DNA of 64,000 nucleotides from Ferrovibrio sp964218355 (GTDB lineage Bacteria > Pseudomonadota > Alphaproteobacteria > Ferrovibrionales > Ferrovibrionaceae), in contig NZ_CAXPMC010000009.1 in NCBI RefSeq assembly GCF_964218355.1, positions 425,192 to 489,191 on the forward strand. The letters run 5' to 3'. The position numbers and the translations under genes were made by a program. The notes beneath the pieces were generated by a model. It did no database searches and was not told where the DNA came from. It saw nothing but the letters and a program-made list of their open reading frames with translations. Below are positions 35,434 to 44,047 of the stretch, piece after piece. Numbering within the stretch: position 1 is the stretch's first letter; each line of letters opens with the position of its first letter.

Positions 35434-36483
35434 CTAGGCGTGGAACGCCGGGCTCAGGTTGCGCACCGCCTCGATCATCGCGGCGGCATGCTCGGGCGGC
35501 GTCTGCTGCAGGATGCCGTGGCCGAGGTTGAACACGTGGCCGGGGCCCTTGCCGTAGCTGTCGAGCACGCGGGCGACGGCGGCCTCGATGCGCGCGGGCT
35601 GCGCCAGCAGCCAGGTCGGGTCGAGGTTGCCCTGCAGGGCGACGCGGGTACCGACGCGTGACCGCGCGCTGCCGAGGTCGGTCGTCCAGTCGAGGCCGAG
35701 CGCGTCGCAGCCGGTTTCGGCCATCGCCTCCAAGTGCTGGCCGCCGTTCTTGGTGAACAGGATCACCGGCGTCTCGGGGGCCACGCGCTTGAGGTGTTCG
35801 ACGATGCGAGCCATCGGTTCGAGCGAGAACTGCACGTAGTCGGCCGGCGACAGCACGCCACCCCAGGTGTCGAAGATCATCAGCGCGTCGGCGCCGGCGC
35901 GCTGCTGCGCCTCGAGGTAGAGGCTCACCGAGGCGGCGAGCTTGGCCAGCAGGCTGTCTAGCGCCTCCGGCGCGTCGTAGGCCATGCGCTTGATCGTTTG
36001 GAAGTCCGAGCCGCCGGCACCTTCGATCATGTAGGTGGCCAGCGTCCACGGGCTGCCGGCGAAGCCGATCAGCGGCAGTCGCGAACCGAGCGCGCTGCGG
36101 ATCGTGCGCACCGCGTCCATCACGTAGCGCAGCTCGGTCTCCGGATCGGGCACGCCGAGCGCCTCGATGGCATGCGCGTCGCGTACCGGGCGATCGAACA
36201 CCGGCCCTTCGCCTTCGACGAAGCGCAGCCCCAGCCCCATCGCATCGGGCACGGTGAGGATGTCGGAGAACAGGATCGCGGCATCGAGACCGAAGCGGTC
36301 GAGCGGTTGCAGCGTGACCTCGCAGCACAGCTCCGGGTTGCGGCACAGGCTCATGAAGTCACCGGCGCGCGCGCGGGTGGCCTTGTACTCCGGCAGGTAG
36401 CGGCCGGCCTGGCGCATCATCCACAAGGGGGTGCGGTCGACGGGCTGGCGCCGGAGCGCACGCAGGAAACGATCGTTGTCCAC
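35434..36483 (-). CDS. hemE: Uroporphyrinogen decarboxylase
   Basis: Removes four carboxyl groups from uroporphyrinogen III to give coproporphyrinogen III in haem synthesis. The 349-residue protein has both family signatures, PLWMMRQAGRYLPEY near the N-terminus and GFAGSPWTLATYMIEG in the middle, with the catalytic Asp in FSDILTVPDAMG. In Pseudomonas hemE lies after gltBD; here pyrF, ccdAB, hrpA, yceH and a sugar dehydrogenase lie between them. Confidence 0.97.
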   Translation of the reverse strand: MDNDRFLRALRRQPVDRTPLWMMRQAGRYLPEYKATRARAGDFMSLCRNPELCCEVTLQPLDRFGLDAAILFSDILTVPDAMGLGLRFVEGEGPVFDRPVRDAHAIEALGVPDPETELRYVMDAVRTIRSALGSRLPLIGFAGSPWTLATYMIEGAGGSDFQTIKRMAYDAPEALDSLLAKLAASVSLYLEAQQRAGADALMIFDTWGGVLSPADYVQFSLEPMARIVEHLKRVAPETPVILFTKNGGQHLEAMAETGCDALGLDWTTDLGSARSRVGTRVALQGNLDPTWLLAQPARIEAAVARVLDSYGKGPGHVFNLGHGILQQTPPEHAAAMIEAVRNLSPAFHA

Positions 36484-36502
36484 GTGTACGTCCTATGCAA
36501 GC

Positions 36503-36522
36503 CGGCGCCATCGATGGCGCCG
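36503..36522. repeat. 20-bp perfect palindrome between pyrF and hemE
   Basis: CGGCGCCATCGATGGCGCCG is fully self-complementary and centred on ATCGAT. It sits in the 87-base gap between two genes on the minus strand. Followed by no T-run on either strand, so it is at best a weak terminator or RNA-stabilising hairpin for pyrF. Confidence 0.6.
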
Positions 36523-36570
36523 ACTTTCCAAACAAGCAGGGCAGTTCGTTTCGTTGATCATCGGCCTAGC

Positions 36571-37299
36571 TTAGAGCGTGTTCCCAGCGCGTGCCTGAAC
36601 GGCCGTGGCAATCTCGGCCTGAATCGCCAGTGCCATCGCGCGTGGATCGGCCGCGTCGCGGATCGGGCGGCCGACCACCAGGTAGTCGGCGCCCGCGGCG
36701 ATCGCCGCCGACGGCGTCATGATGCGCTTCTGGTCGGCTTCGACGCGGTTCTCCACCGGCCGGATGCCCGGCGTCACGCAGATCAGTTCGCGCGGCGCCT
36801 CGCGACGCAGGCGTTCGACTTCGAGGCCCGACGAGACGACGCCGTCGCAGCCGGCCGCAAGCGCACGGCGCGCACGCGACAGCACGAGGTCGGCCACGTC
36901 GCACTCGAAGCCCAGATCGTTCAGGTCGCCCCGGTCGAGACTGGTCAATGCGGTGACGGCGAGCACCTTCAGCGCGCCGGACTTCGCCTTGGCGGCGGCT
37001 TCCATGATCGACTGGTTGCCGTGGATCGTGCAGAAGTCCGCACCCCGCGCTGCGAGATTCGCCACCGCGCGCGCGACGGTTTCCGGGATGTCGAAGAACT
37101 TGAGGTCGACGAAGACCTTCCTGTCCTGCGCCTTCAGCCATTCCAGCAGCTCGAAGAAGCCGGGCGCCATCAGCAGCTCCATGCCGATCTTGTAGAAGCG
37201 CACGGCGTCGCCGAGCGTGTTCACCTGCGCGCGTGCGGCGTCGGCGCTGGGAACGTCGAGGGCGACGATGAGGCGGTCGGCGGAAGGGATGGTGTTCAA
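36571..37299 (-). CDS. pyrF: Orotidine-5'-phosphate decarboxylase
   Basis: Last step of UMP synthesis. The 242-residue TIM-barrel enzyme has the catalytic DLKFFDIPETV (Lys-Asp pair), substrate contacts in FYKIGMEL, TALTS and a phosphate loop VVGRPI. The start is MNTIPSADRLIVALD, five bases downstream of the ccdB stop, so pyrF may be read from the toxin-antitoxin promoter or from hrpA as well as its own. Confidence 0.96.
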   Translation of the reverse strand: MNTIPSADRLIVALDVPSADAARAQVNTLGDAVRFYKIGMELLMAPGFFELLEWLKAQDRKVFVDLKFFDIPETVARAVANLAARGADFCTIHGNQSIMEAAAKAKSGALKVLAVTALTSLDRGDLNDLGFECDVADLVLSRARRALAAGCDGVVSSGLEVERLRREAPRELICVTPGIRPVENRVEADQKRIMTPSAAIAAGADYLVVGRPIRDAADPRAMALAIQAEIATAVQARAGNTL

Positions 37300-37304
37300 G
37301 CGTT

Positions 37305-37613
37305 TCAGTATCCAGTGAACAGGAAGTCGACGGCCGCGAGGATTTCGTCGCGCCGATCGGACAAGTCGGCAACCACTTCGTGCAACTCGCGCTCGTCGAG
37401 TGCAGCAAGGTCCGAAAAGGACGCCACAACCGCCGCACCATCAACCGTCAGTTCGAGGTTCAGCCGCGAGTACAGCATCTCGTAACCGCTCCTGCGCACC
37501 AACGGCACGACAATACGCGAGGAGGTCGTGACCAGATTCGATTGCACGTCGAGCAGGAACGGGATTTCGCCTCGACTGGGTCGCCGATTGCGATAGACCT
37601 TGTATTGAGCCAT
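37305..37613 (-). CDS. ccdB: CcdB family toxin
   Basis: The 102-residue protein aligns along its whole length with F-plasmid CcdB: KVYRNRR, FLLDVQSNLV, VVPLVRRS and EVVADLSDRRDEILAAVDFLF. CcdB traps DNA gyrase. The final residues are FTGY where the plasmid toxin has FWGI; the terminal Trp-Gly-Ile is needed for killing by the plasmid protein, so this copy may be weak or inactive. The start at 37613 lies five bases after the ccdA stop. The open frame continues upstream but through ccdA. Confidence 0.87.
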   Translation of the reverse strand: MAQYKVYRNRRPSRGEIPFLLDVQSNLVTTSSRIVVPLVRRSGYEMLYSRLNLELTVDGAAVVASFSDLAALDERELHEVVADLSDRRDEILAAVDFLFTGY

Positions 37614-37618
37614 CCGCG

Positions 37619-37852
37619 TCAGAACGCGATCAGATCCTTGTTCAACATGCCGTCGCGCGCGATGCGTTGCCGGTGGTACTCGATGGCCTCGCGGTTCTCC
37701 TCCTGCCAGCGCCGCGCCGCCTCCTCGCGTTGCCGCTGCAGCAGGGTTTCTTCGAGAACCTGCGACAGATTCAGCTTGGCCTGACGCGCGTACTGCACCA
37801 TGTCGGCTCGCACCGTCAGGTTCACTCGTTGCTTTGCTGTCGACGCCGTCAT
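37619..37852 (-). CDS. ccdA: CcdA family antitoxin
   Basis: A 77-residue antitoxin: an N-terminal ribbon-helix-helix DNA-binding part (KQRVNLTVRADMVQYARQA) and a C-terminal toxin-binding tail with ARRWQEENREAIEYHRQRI, matching the F-plasmid RRLRAERWKAEN pattern. The ATG at 37852 is chosen because GGAG lies six bases upstream; a longer frame from 37894 would read through the operator palindromes. It is expected to neutralise CcdB and repress its own operon. Confidence 0.86.
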   Translation of the reverse strand: MTASTAKQRVNLTVRADMVQYARQAKLNLSQVLEETLLQRQREEAARRWQEENREAIEYHRQRIARDGMLNKDLIAF

Positions 37853-37862
37853 GCCATGCTCC

Positions 37863-37882
37863 ATGCGCATATGCATGCGCAT
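37863..37882. promoter_or_regulatory. Operator-like double palindrome upstream of ccdA
   Basis: Two copies of the self-complementary 8-mer ATGCGCAT (37863-37870 and 37875-37882) are separated by four bases, 12 bp centre to centre. They lie in the 42-base gap between hrpA and ccdA, where a ribbon-helix-helix autorepressor such as CcdA would bind. A minus-strand promoter candidate TTGCGC (37904-37909), 17 bases, TACCAT (37881-37886) overlaps the second copy. Confidence 0.6.
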
Positions 37883-37894
37883 GGTAAGGCGCAT

Positions 37895-40800
37895 TCAGGG
37901 CTGGCGCAAAGCGTCGTCGACCTTGCTTGCCGTCGGTCCGCCCTGCGCCCGCAACTCCTGTGCAAACAAGGCGATGCGCCATTCCTCCAGGGCCCAGCGG
38001 GCCGCATGGAACGGCGCCGGCAGGCGGGCCGCCAACGGTGCGAGCTGGCGGGTGAGGTCGTCGTCGCGCGCCGGCTTGTTGGGTAGCCGTTCCAGGCGCA
38101 CGTCGATGGCGCGCAGGTACAGCGCGACGCGCGGCCACTGCGCATCCGGAATCGCGGCGACGAAACCGGCGGCGAACAGGCTGTCGAGCTGACTGCGCAG
38201 ATCGGCGAGCGACGCCGGCCAGCGTTCGCCGAGGCTGCGCAGGCGCGCGCGCAGCTCGCGCGCCTTGTTCAGCCAGTTGAGCACCTCGTCGAGCCGTCGC
38301 TGCGCGTCGATCGAGAACGCGCCGCGACTCTCGAGCGCGGCCTGGAACGCCGTACGGCTGCGCGGCGCGCCGTCGCGCAGCAGCACGGACTCGGCGCTGC
38401 GCGCGGCGAGCTGCTGCGTGATTGCGTCGATGTCCAGCGCGAACGCCGGCGCGAGCATGCCGAGCTTGCTGCGCACACTCTTGCCGAGATCACGCAGACG
38501 GTCGGGCATGCGCGCGAGCAGCAAGGCACGCACACCGTTGCGATGTGCAAGCTGCGCCGCGTCCGGCGACTCGAACAGACGCAGGTCGATCCGCGGGCCG
38601 TCGACGGCCAGGCCCGGCCACGCCTGTGCGCCCGAGGCCAGTTGCACCTGTTCCGGCAGATCGTCGAAATCCCAGTCGGTGATCCCGCAACGGCTCCAGC
38701 GCGCGAGCACCGGATCGGTTTCCGCCGCGCGGTTCAGGGCGGTGCGCGCGGCGTCGCGGTGGCGGTGCTGCAGCCCGTACAGCGAGTCCGCAGTTCCCAG
38801 GATCGTGCCCTGCGCGTCCTCGAGCTGGAAGCGCGGGCGCAGGTGGGCGTCGAGCCGGGCGGGGTCGAAATCCTCCGGCGCCACAGCAGCGCCGGTCATC
38901 GCGGTCAGCGCCGCGCACAGGCGCGCGAGCAGATCGCCGCCGTGCGGTTCGAGCCGTGCCGCCGCGGCCTGCGCGAACTCGGCGGCCGGGGTGAAAGCGC
39001 GGCGCTGGCGGTTGGGCAGCGTACGGATCAGGCCTTCGAGTTTCGCCGCCAGCAGCCCCGGCACCAGCCAGTCGAAGTCCGCCGCCTGCAGCGCATGGAC
39101 CTGGGCGAGCGGAATGTGGAAGGTGACGCCGTCGTGCTCGGCACCGGGCTCGTGGTGATACGACAGCCCGATGCGCACACCGCCGATGTCGAGATGATCC
39201 GGAAACTGATCCTCGATGGCCGTCGAGGCCCCGGGCCGCAGGGCATCGGTCTCGGTCATCGCCAGGCGCGCGGTCGCGCTGCGCTGACGCGGGTCCTTGA
39301 GCAGGCGCTTGAGCGCCGCGGTGGTGCAGATGTCCGCCGGCAGGCGTGCGTCGTAGAACGCGAACAGCTGCGCGTCGTCCGCGAGCAGGTCCGGCCGGCG
39401 CAGGCGGGCTTCCTTGTCGCGGATCTGATCGACGAGCTGCAGGTTCTGATCGAGAAAGGCCGGCTTGCGCTGCATGCGCCCGCCGACCAGGGCTTCGCGG
39501 ATGAAGATCTCGCGCGCCTCGGCCGGATGGGTCGAGCCGTAGTGGCGCGGTCGCGTCAGCAGCGGCAGGCCGAGCAGGGTCAGGTGCTCGGTGGCGGACA
39601 CCTCGCCGCGCTCGACGTTCCAGGTCGGATGCAGCAGCCGGCGCTGGACCAAGTGACCGCCGACGCTTTCCAGCCACGCCGGTTCGATCGCGGCATTGGT
39701 GCGCGCGAACAGGCGCGAGGTCTGCGCGAGCTGCGCGCTCATGATCCACGGTGGGGTCTTCTTCGCGAGCGCCGAGCCCGGGTGCACGAAGAAACGCCGG
39801 CCCTTGGGGCCCTGGTAGTCGCCGGACTCCGGCAGCTTCTGGCCGATGTGGTCGATCAGTCCGGCGAGCAGCGCCTGATGAATGGGCGCGTACTGCGCCT
39901 CGAGCGACTCGGCCGTCCAGCCGGCAGCATCATCCGGCGCGCGTCGCGGCGCGTCGCCGGGCTTGCGCAACAGGTCGACGATCTGCCGGTGCACGGCCTC
40001 CCATTCCTCCATGCGCAGGAACGAGACGTAGTGTTCGCGGCACAGCTTGCGCAGCTGGCGGTTCGAGTGCGCCGCGCTCCATTCGCGCCAGCGCTGCCAC
40101 AGCAGGAGCAGCGACAGGAAGTCGGAGCGCTTGTGCCGCCACTGTGCATGCTTCTGGCGTGCGGCGCCCTGGGCATCGGCCGGTACCTCGTGCGGGTCCT
40201 GCACCGACATCGCGGCTGCGAGCACGAAGATCGCCTCGCGCGCGGCATTGTCGCGGCCGGCGAGCGCAATGCGCGCGACGCGCGGGTCCAGCGGCAGGCG
40301 CGCGATCTCGCGGCCCAGTGCGGTCAGGCGTCCGCCGTCGTCGAAGGCGCCGAGCGTCTGCAGCACGCGGTAGGCCTCGGCGACGTGCCGGCCTTCCGGC
40401 GGATCGACCCACGGGAACTCGTCGACGCGACCGAGCCCCAGCGCCGCCATCTGCAGGATCACGCCCGCGAGATTGGCGCGCTTGATCTCGGGGTCGGTGA
40501 ACGGTGGCCGCGCGGCGAAATCGTCCTCGGCGTACAGACGTACGCAGATCCCCGGACCGAGGCGACCGCAGCGCCCGGCACGCTGGTTGGCGGCGGCCTG
40601 CGACACCGGCTCGATCTGCAGTTGCTGCACGCCGGTGCGCGGCGCGTAGCGGTTGAGCCGCGCCATGCCGGTGTCGATCACGTAGCGGATGCCCGGTACC
40701 GTCAGCGAGGTCTCGGCAACGTTGGTCGCGAGCACGATGCGCGGCTTGCTGCTGCGACCGAAGACCTCGTCCTGCGCGGTCGCGGCGAGGCGCGAGTACA

Positions 40801-41731
40801 GCGGCAGGATCTCGGCACGCGGGAATCGTCCTTCGAGCACGCGCGCGGCATCGCGGATTTCACGCTCGCCCGGCAGGAAGACCAGGATGTCGCCCTGGGG
40901 CGAGCCGCGCCACAGCGATTCGGCGGCCGCGGCGATCGCGCCTTCGAGATCGGCATCGTCGTCCGCCGGCCGGTAGCGCATTTCGACCGGCCAGGTTCGC
41001 CCGGAAACCTGCAGGATCGGCGCGTCGTTGAAGTGTCGCGACAGTCGCTCGGGGTCGAGCGTGGCCGAGGTGACGATGAGCTTCAGGTCCGGGCGCTGCG
41101 GCAGGATGCGCTTGAGCCAGCCGAGCAAAAAATCGATGTTGAGGCTGCGCTCGTGCGCCTCGTCGATGATGATCGTGTCGTAGGCATTGAGCTGATGATC
41201 GCGCGCCAGCTCGGCGAGCAGGATGCCGTCGGTCATCAACTTGACCAGGGACTGTTCCGACACGCGGCGGTCGAAACGCGTTTCGTAGCCGACCAGCCCG
41301 CCGAGCGGCGAGTCCAGCTCCGAGGCGATGCGGTGGGCCACGCTGCGCGCGGCGAGCCGTCGCGGCTGCGTGTGACCGATCAGGCCGCGCGTGCCGCGGC
41401 CGAGCTCCAGGCAGAGCTTGGGCAGCTGCGTGGTCTTGCCGGAGCCGGTCTCGCCGCAGACGACGACGACCTGGTGCGTGCGGATCGCTTCGAGCAGTTC
41501 CTCGCGCGCCTGCGAAACCGGCAGCTCGGCCGGATAGTCGATCCGCGACGGGCGCAGGCGCTGCCGGTTCTCGGCCTTCAGCTGCGCCTGCTGCACGTCG
41601 CGTTCGAAGCGCGCGACGTCGAATCGCGGCGGCCTCGCACGTGCGAGCTGGGCGGCCAGACGCGCGGCATCGCGCTGCAGCAGGGTGTCCTTCGCTGCGG
41701 CGAGCTGTCCGCGCAGCGCGTCGAGATCCAT
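37895..41731 (-). CDS. hrpA: ATP-dependent RNA helicase HrpA
   Basis: A 1278-residue DEAH-box helicase (E. coli HrpA has 1300). Walker A GETGSGKT (93-100), DEAH box (190-193), then SATLDPERLSRHF, ATNVAETSLTVPGIRYVIDTG and QRAGRCGR helicase motifs, the ratchet/HA2 and OB domains, and the long C-terminal domain specific to HrpA. It is involved in mRNA handling and rescue of stalled ribosomes in E. coli. The ATG at 41731 lies 13 bases after the yceH stop, which argues against the longer frame. Confidence 0.95.
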   Translation of the reverse strand: MDLDALRGQLAAAKDTLLQRDAARLAAQLARARPPRFDVARFERDVQQAQLKAENRQRLRPSRIDYPAELPVSQAREELLEAIRTHQVVVVCGETGSGKTTQLPKLCLELGRGTRGLIGHTQPRRLAARSVAHRIASELDSPLGGLVGYETRFDRRVSEQSLVKLMTDGILLAELARDHQLNAYDTIIIDEAHERSLNIDFLLGWLKRILPQRPDLKLIVTSATLDPERLSRHFNDAPILQVSGRTWPVEMRYRPADDDADLEGAIAAAAESLWRGSPQGDILVFLPGEREIRDAARVLEGRFPRAEILPLYSRLAATAQDEVFGRSSKPRIVLATNVAETSLTVPGIRYVIDTGMARLNRYAPRTGVQQLQIEPVSQAAANQRAGRCGRLGPGICVRLYAEDDFAARPPFTDPEIKRANLAGVILQMAALGLGRVDEFPWVDPPEGRHVAEAYRVLQTLGAFDDGGRLTALGREIARLPLDPRVARIALAGRDNAAREAIFVLAAAMSVQDPHEVPADAQGAARQKHAQWRHKRSDFLSLLLLWQRWREWSAAHSNRQLRKLCREHYVSFLRMEEWEAVHRQIVDLLRKPGDAPRRAPDDAAGWTAESLEAQYAPIHQALLAGLIDHIGQKLPESGDYQGPKGRRFFVHPGSALAKKTPPWIMSAQLAQTSRLFARTNAAIEPAWLESVGGHLVQRRLLHPTWNVERGEVSATEHLTLLGLPLLTRPRHYGSTHPAEAREIFIREALVGGRMQRKPAFLDQNLQLVDQIRDKEARLRRPDLLADDAQLFAFYDARLPADICTTAALKRLLKDPRQRSATARLAMTETDALRPGASTAIEDQFPDHLDIGGVRIGLSYHHEPGAEHDGVTFHIPLAQVHALQAADFDWLVPGLLAAKLEGLIRTLPNRQRRAFTPAAEFAQAAAARLEPHGGDLLARLCAALTAMTGAAVAPEDFDPARLDAHLRPRFQLEDAQGTILGTADSLYGLQHRHRDAARTALNRAAETDPVLARWSRCGITDWDFDDLPEQVQLASGAQAWPGLAVDGPRIDLRLFESPDAAQLAHRNGVRALLLARMPDRLRDLGKSVRSKLGMLAPAFALDIDAITQQLAARSAESVLLRDGAPRSRTAFQAALESRGAFSIDAQRRLDEVLNWLNKARELRARLRSLGERWPASLADLRSQLDSLFAAGFVAAIPDAQWPRVALYLRAIDVRLERLPNKPARDDDLTRQLAPLAARLPAPFHAARWALEEWRIALFAQELRAQGGPTASKVDDALRQP

Positions 41732-41744
41732 CAGCGGCGCGGGA

Positions 41745-42398
41745 TCAGCCGGCGTCGCCGGAGGAGGGTCCGATGCCCAGCTGCGCCTCGAGTCCGGCCA
41801 TGCGTGCTTCGAGCGCGGCCACGCGCTCGCGCAGGGCGACGATGTCGTCGTTCGCGGCCGCGGCGCTGCGGGGACTGGCCGGCGCCACCGCATCGGCGGC
41901 CGGCGCGCCGCACAGCAGGTGTGCCCAGCGTGTCGCCGACTGTCCGGGTGCGCGGGCGAGCTCGGTCACCAGCGGCTGCGCCCGGTCCGCGAGATCGGCG
42001 AGCGCCGCCTGCACGCCATCGAGATCGGTGGGCCCGTTGAGCGCCTCGGCATGCGCACGCAGCTCGGCCTGGGTCTGCGCCCCGCGCAGCATCAGCGCGA
42101 CCAGCACCGCCTGGGTCTCGGGCTTGAGCATCATCTGGTGCTGGAACTGGTGGCGCCATTTCTGCGCGCGCGCCGAGAAGCTGTCCCGCACAACGAGCTT
42201 GCGTTCCTCGAGGCTGTTCAGCGCATTGCCGACGTCGCCTTCGCTCAGGCTCATCACCGGATGGCGCGAGGTCTTCTGGTTGGCCGCCAGCATGATGCCG
42301 TTGACCGTCATCGGGTAGTACTGCGGTGTCGTGATCGACTTCTCGACCAGCACGGCGACGACGCGCGCTTCGGCCGGTGACAGCTGGAGCTCGGACAT
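41745..42398 (-). CDS. yceH: YceH family protein (DUF480)
   Basis: This 217-residue protein matches the UPF0502/DUF480 family: LSPAEARVVAVLVEKSITTPQYYPMT at the start and NQKTSRHPVMSL next, forming two winged-helix domains, and ending in a predicted coiled coil (VALRERVAALEARMAGLEAQLG). Biological role is not established. It is probably co-transcribed with hrpA, 13 bases downstream. Confidence 0.92.
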   Translation of the reverse strand: MSELQLSPAEARVVAVLVEKSITTPQYYPMTVNGIMLAANQKTSRHPVMSLSEGDVGNALNSLEERKLVVRDSFSARAQKWRHQFQHQMMLKPETQAVLVALMLRGAQTQAELRAHAEALNGPTDLDGVQAALADLADRAQPLVTELARAPGQSATRWAHLLCGAPAADAVAPASPRSAAAANDDIVALRERVAALEARMAGLEAQLGIGPSSGDAG

Positions 42399-42461
42399 GG
42401 GGTTCGGACGGCGGCAGGGGGCGCTAAAGATACAGATAGTCGCGCGTGAGCGGCACTGGCC

Positions 42462-43631
42462 TCAGTTGGTGTTCGCCAGAACGATACGCAGAACGATACG
42501 CAGCACGCGGCCGTCGGCCTCGTCGGTGAGCAGGTACAGGGCGCCGTCCGGACCGAGGCGTACGTCGCGGATGCGCCGGTTGAGGCCTTCGAGCAGGCGC
42601 TCCTCGTGCACCACCGTCTCGCCCTCGAGCTCCAGCCGCACGAGCTGACCGAACTTCAGTGAGCCGACGAACAGGTTGCCGCGCCACGGGGCGAAGCGCT
42701 CCGCGGTGTAGAACGCCATGCCGCTGGTTGCGATCGACGGCACCCAGTGGTGGATCGGCTGTGCCATGCCCGGTGCTTCGGTGATGCCGTCGCCGACCGG
42801 GGCTCCCGAGTAGTCCCGACCGTAGGTGATCACCGGCCAGCCGTAGTTCACGCCGGCGCGCGCGATGTTGAGCTCGTCTCCGCCCATGGGGCCGTGCTCG
42901 TTCAGCCACAGCATGCCGGTATCGGGATGCAGCGCCGCACCCTGCGGATTGCGGTGGCCGTAGGACCAGATCTCGGGCCTGCCCTTGCCGCCATCCGCGT
43001 ACGGGTTGTCGGGCGGAACCGAACCGTCCGCCTGGATGCGGACGACCTTGCCGAAGTGATTCTCCAGCGACTGCGCCGCCTCGCGATCCTTTACCGGGCC
43101 CCGGGCCGTGTTGCGCTCGCCGAGCGTGACGTACAGCCGCCGCCGGTCATCGAACACCAGACGCGAGCCGTAGTGGTGCTGTCCCTCCCAGTCCGGGCGC
43201 TGCCGGAAAATGACGGTGACGTCTTCGAGGGCCTTGTCGGTCAGGCGGGCATGCGCGACGGCGGTGCCGTTGCGCCCGCCGCGCGGCTCGGCGTAGCTGA
43301 AGTAGATACGTCGCGAGTCGGCATAGTCGGGCGCGAGCACCACGTCGAGCAGGCCGCCCTGCCCGCGTGCATGCACCTCGGGGACCTGCTCCAGCGGCGC
43401 CGACACGGTGCCGTCGGCCGCGATCAGGCGCATGCGCCCCGGGCGCTCGGTCACGAGCATGCGCCCGTCCGGCAGGAAGGCGAGCGACCAGGGGTGTTCC
43501 AGGCCGCTCGCGACCTCCGTGACGACGACGGGACCGTGCTCGCTGTCGAAGCGTTGCGCCGCCTCGGCGGCAGCGGCGCTGCCGGCGGCGGTGGTGAGGA
43601 CGATGCCGGCCAGCAGACGTGGACGAAGCAC
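42462..43631 (-). CDS. PQQ-dependent aldose sugar dehydrogenase (YliI/GSDH family)
   Basis: A 389-residue periplasmic protein with a signal peptide (cleavage after AAA-EA, about residue 22) and a six-bladed beta-propeller. Family blocks are LEHPWSLAFLPDGRMLVTER, GHRNPQG and NEHGPMGGDELN, with the catalytic His and calcium/PQQ contacts of soluble glucose dehydrogenase-like proteins. It would oxidise aldose sugars using PQQ; no PQQ synthesis genes are in the window. The C-terminus carries a duplicated RIVL from a 12-bp tandem repeat. Confidence 0.88.
   Translation of the reverse strand: MLRPRLLAGIVLTTAAGSAAAAEAAQRFDSEHGPVVVTEVASGLEHPWSLAFLPDGRMLVTERPGRMRLIAADGTVSAPLEQVPEVHARGQGGLLDVVLAPDYADSRRIYFSYAEPRGGRNGTAVAHARLTDKALEDVTVIFRQRPDWEGQHHYGSRLVFDDRRRLYVTLGERNTARGPVKDREAAQSLENHFGKVVRIQADGSVPPDNPYADGGKGRPEIWSYGHRNPQGAALHPDTGMLWLNEHGPMGGDELNIARAGVNYGWPVITYGRDYSGAPVGDGITEAPGMAQPIHHWVPSIATSGMAFYTAERFAPWRGNLFVGSLKFGQLVRLELEGETVVHEERLLEGLNRRIRDVRLGPDGALYLLTDEADGRVLRIVLRIVLANTN
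42477..42500. repeat. 12-bp tandem duplication in the 3' end of the sugar dehydrogenase gene
   Basis: CAGAACGATACG occurs twice in direct succession, in frame, adding four residues (RIVL) just before the end of the protein. A simple slippage product. Confidence 0.8.
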
Positions 43632-43721
43632 GGCGACTCCTTTCGGGGCGTGCCTGTTCGACCAGTGCCAGGTGCATCCGTTCAGCTATCCGGGCCGGTT
43701 TGACGAATCGTCGGCGTACCG

Positions 43722-43871
43722 TCAGGTGTTGTCGTCGATCTCGTCGCCGACTTCCTCGACCGCTTCGCTCGCGCGGTCGCCGAGGGACTCGTCGTTGTCG
43801 CCGACATAGGCGAACAGCAGCAGGCCGGCGACGACGATCACGGCGCCGAGCAGCAGGACTTTCCAGTTCAT
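43722..43871 (-). CDS. Small membrane protein, 49 residues, unknown function
   Basis: An ATG at 43871 preceded by GAGGAA opens a frame of 49 residues: MNWK, a hydrophobic helix of about 18 residues (LLLGAVIVVAGLLLFAYV), and a strongly acidic tail (GDNDESLGDRASEAVEE...DEIDDNT). The third-position GC bias and ribosome binding site support a real gene. It lies between gltD and the sugar dehydrogenase, on the same strand. No family recognised. Confidence 0.65.
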   Translation of the reverse strand: MNWKVLLLGAVIVVAGLLLFAYVGDNDESLGDRASEAVEEVGDEIDDNT

Positions 43872-44047
43872 GGGATCGGTTCCTCGCGTGAAGGTTGCGA
43901 GGACGGTGGATCAGGAAGCGTGCCGCGGCTTGCCGGACGCAGGAACAAGGGCTTGCGCGCGCAGCAACCGTCGCGAGCGTGCAAGATGCCCGCTCGCGAC
44001 GAAGACTGCTGCAGTTCGACGGATCGTCGTTCCGGGTTCGTGCGCGC

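Noticed and set aside
38543..42040. A 1165-codon open frame on the plus strand
   Set aside because: Antisense to hrpA, with shadow-type composition and no recognisable domain.
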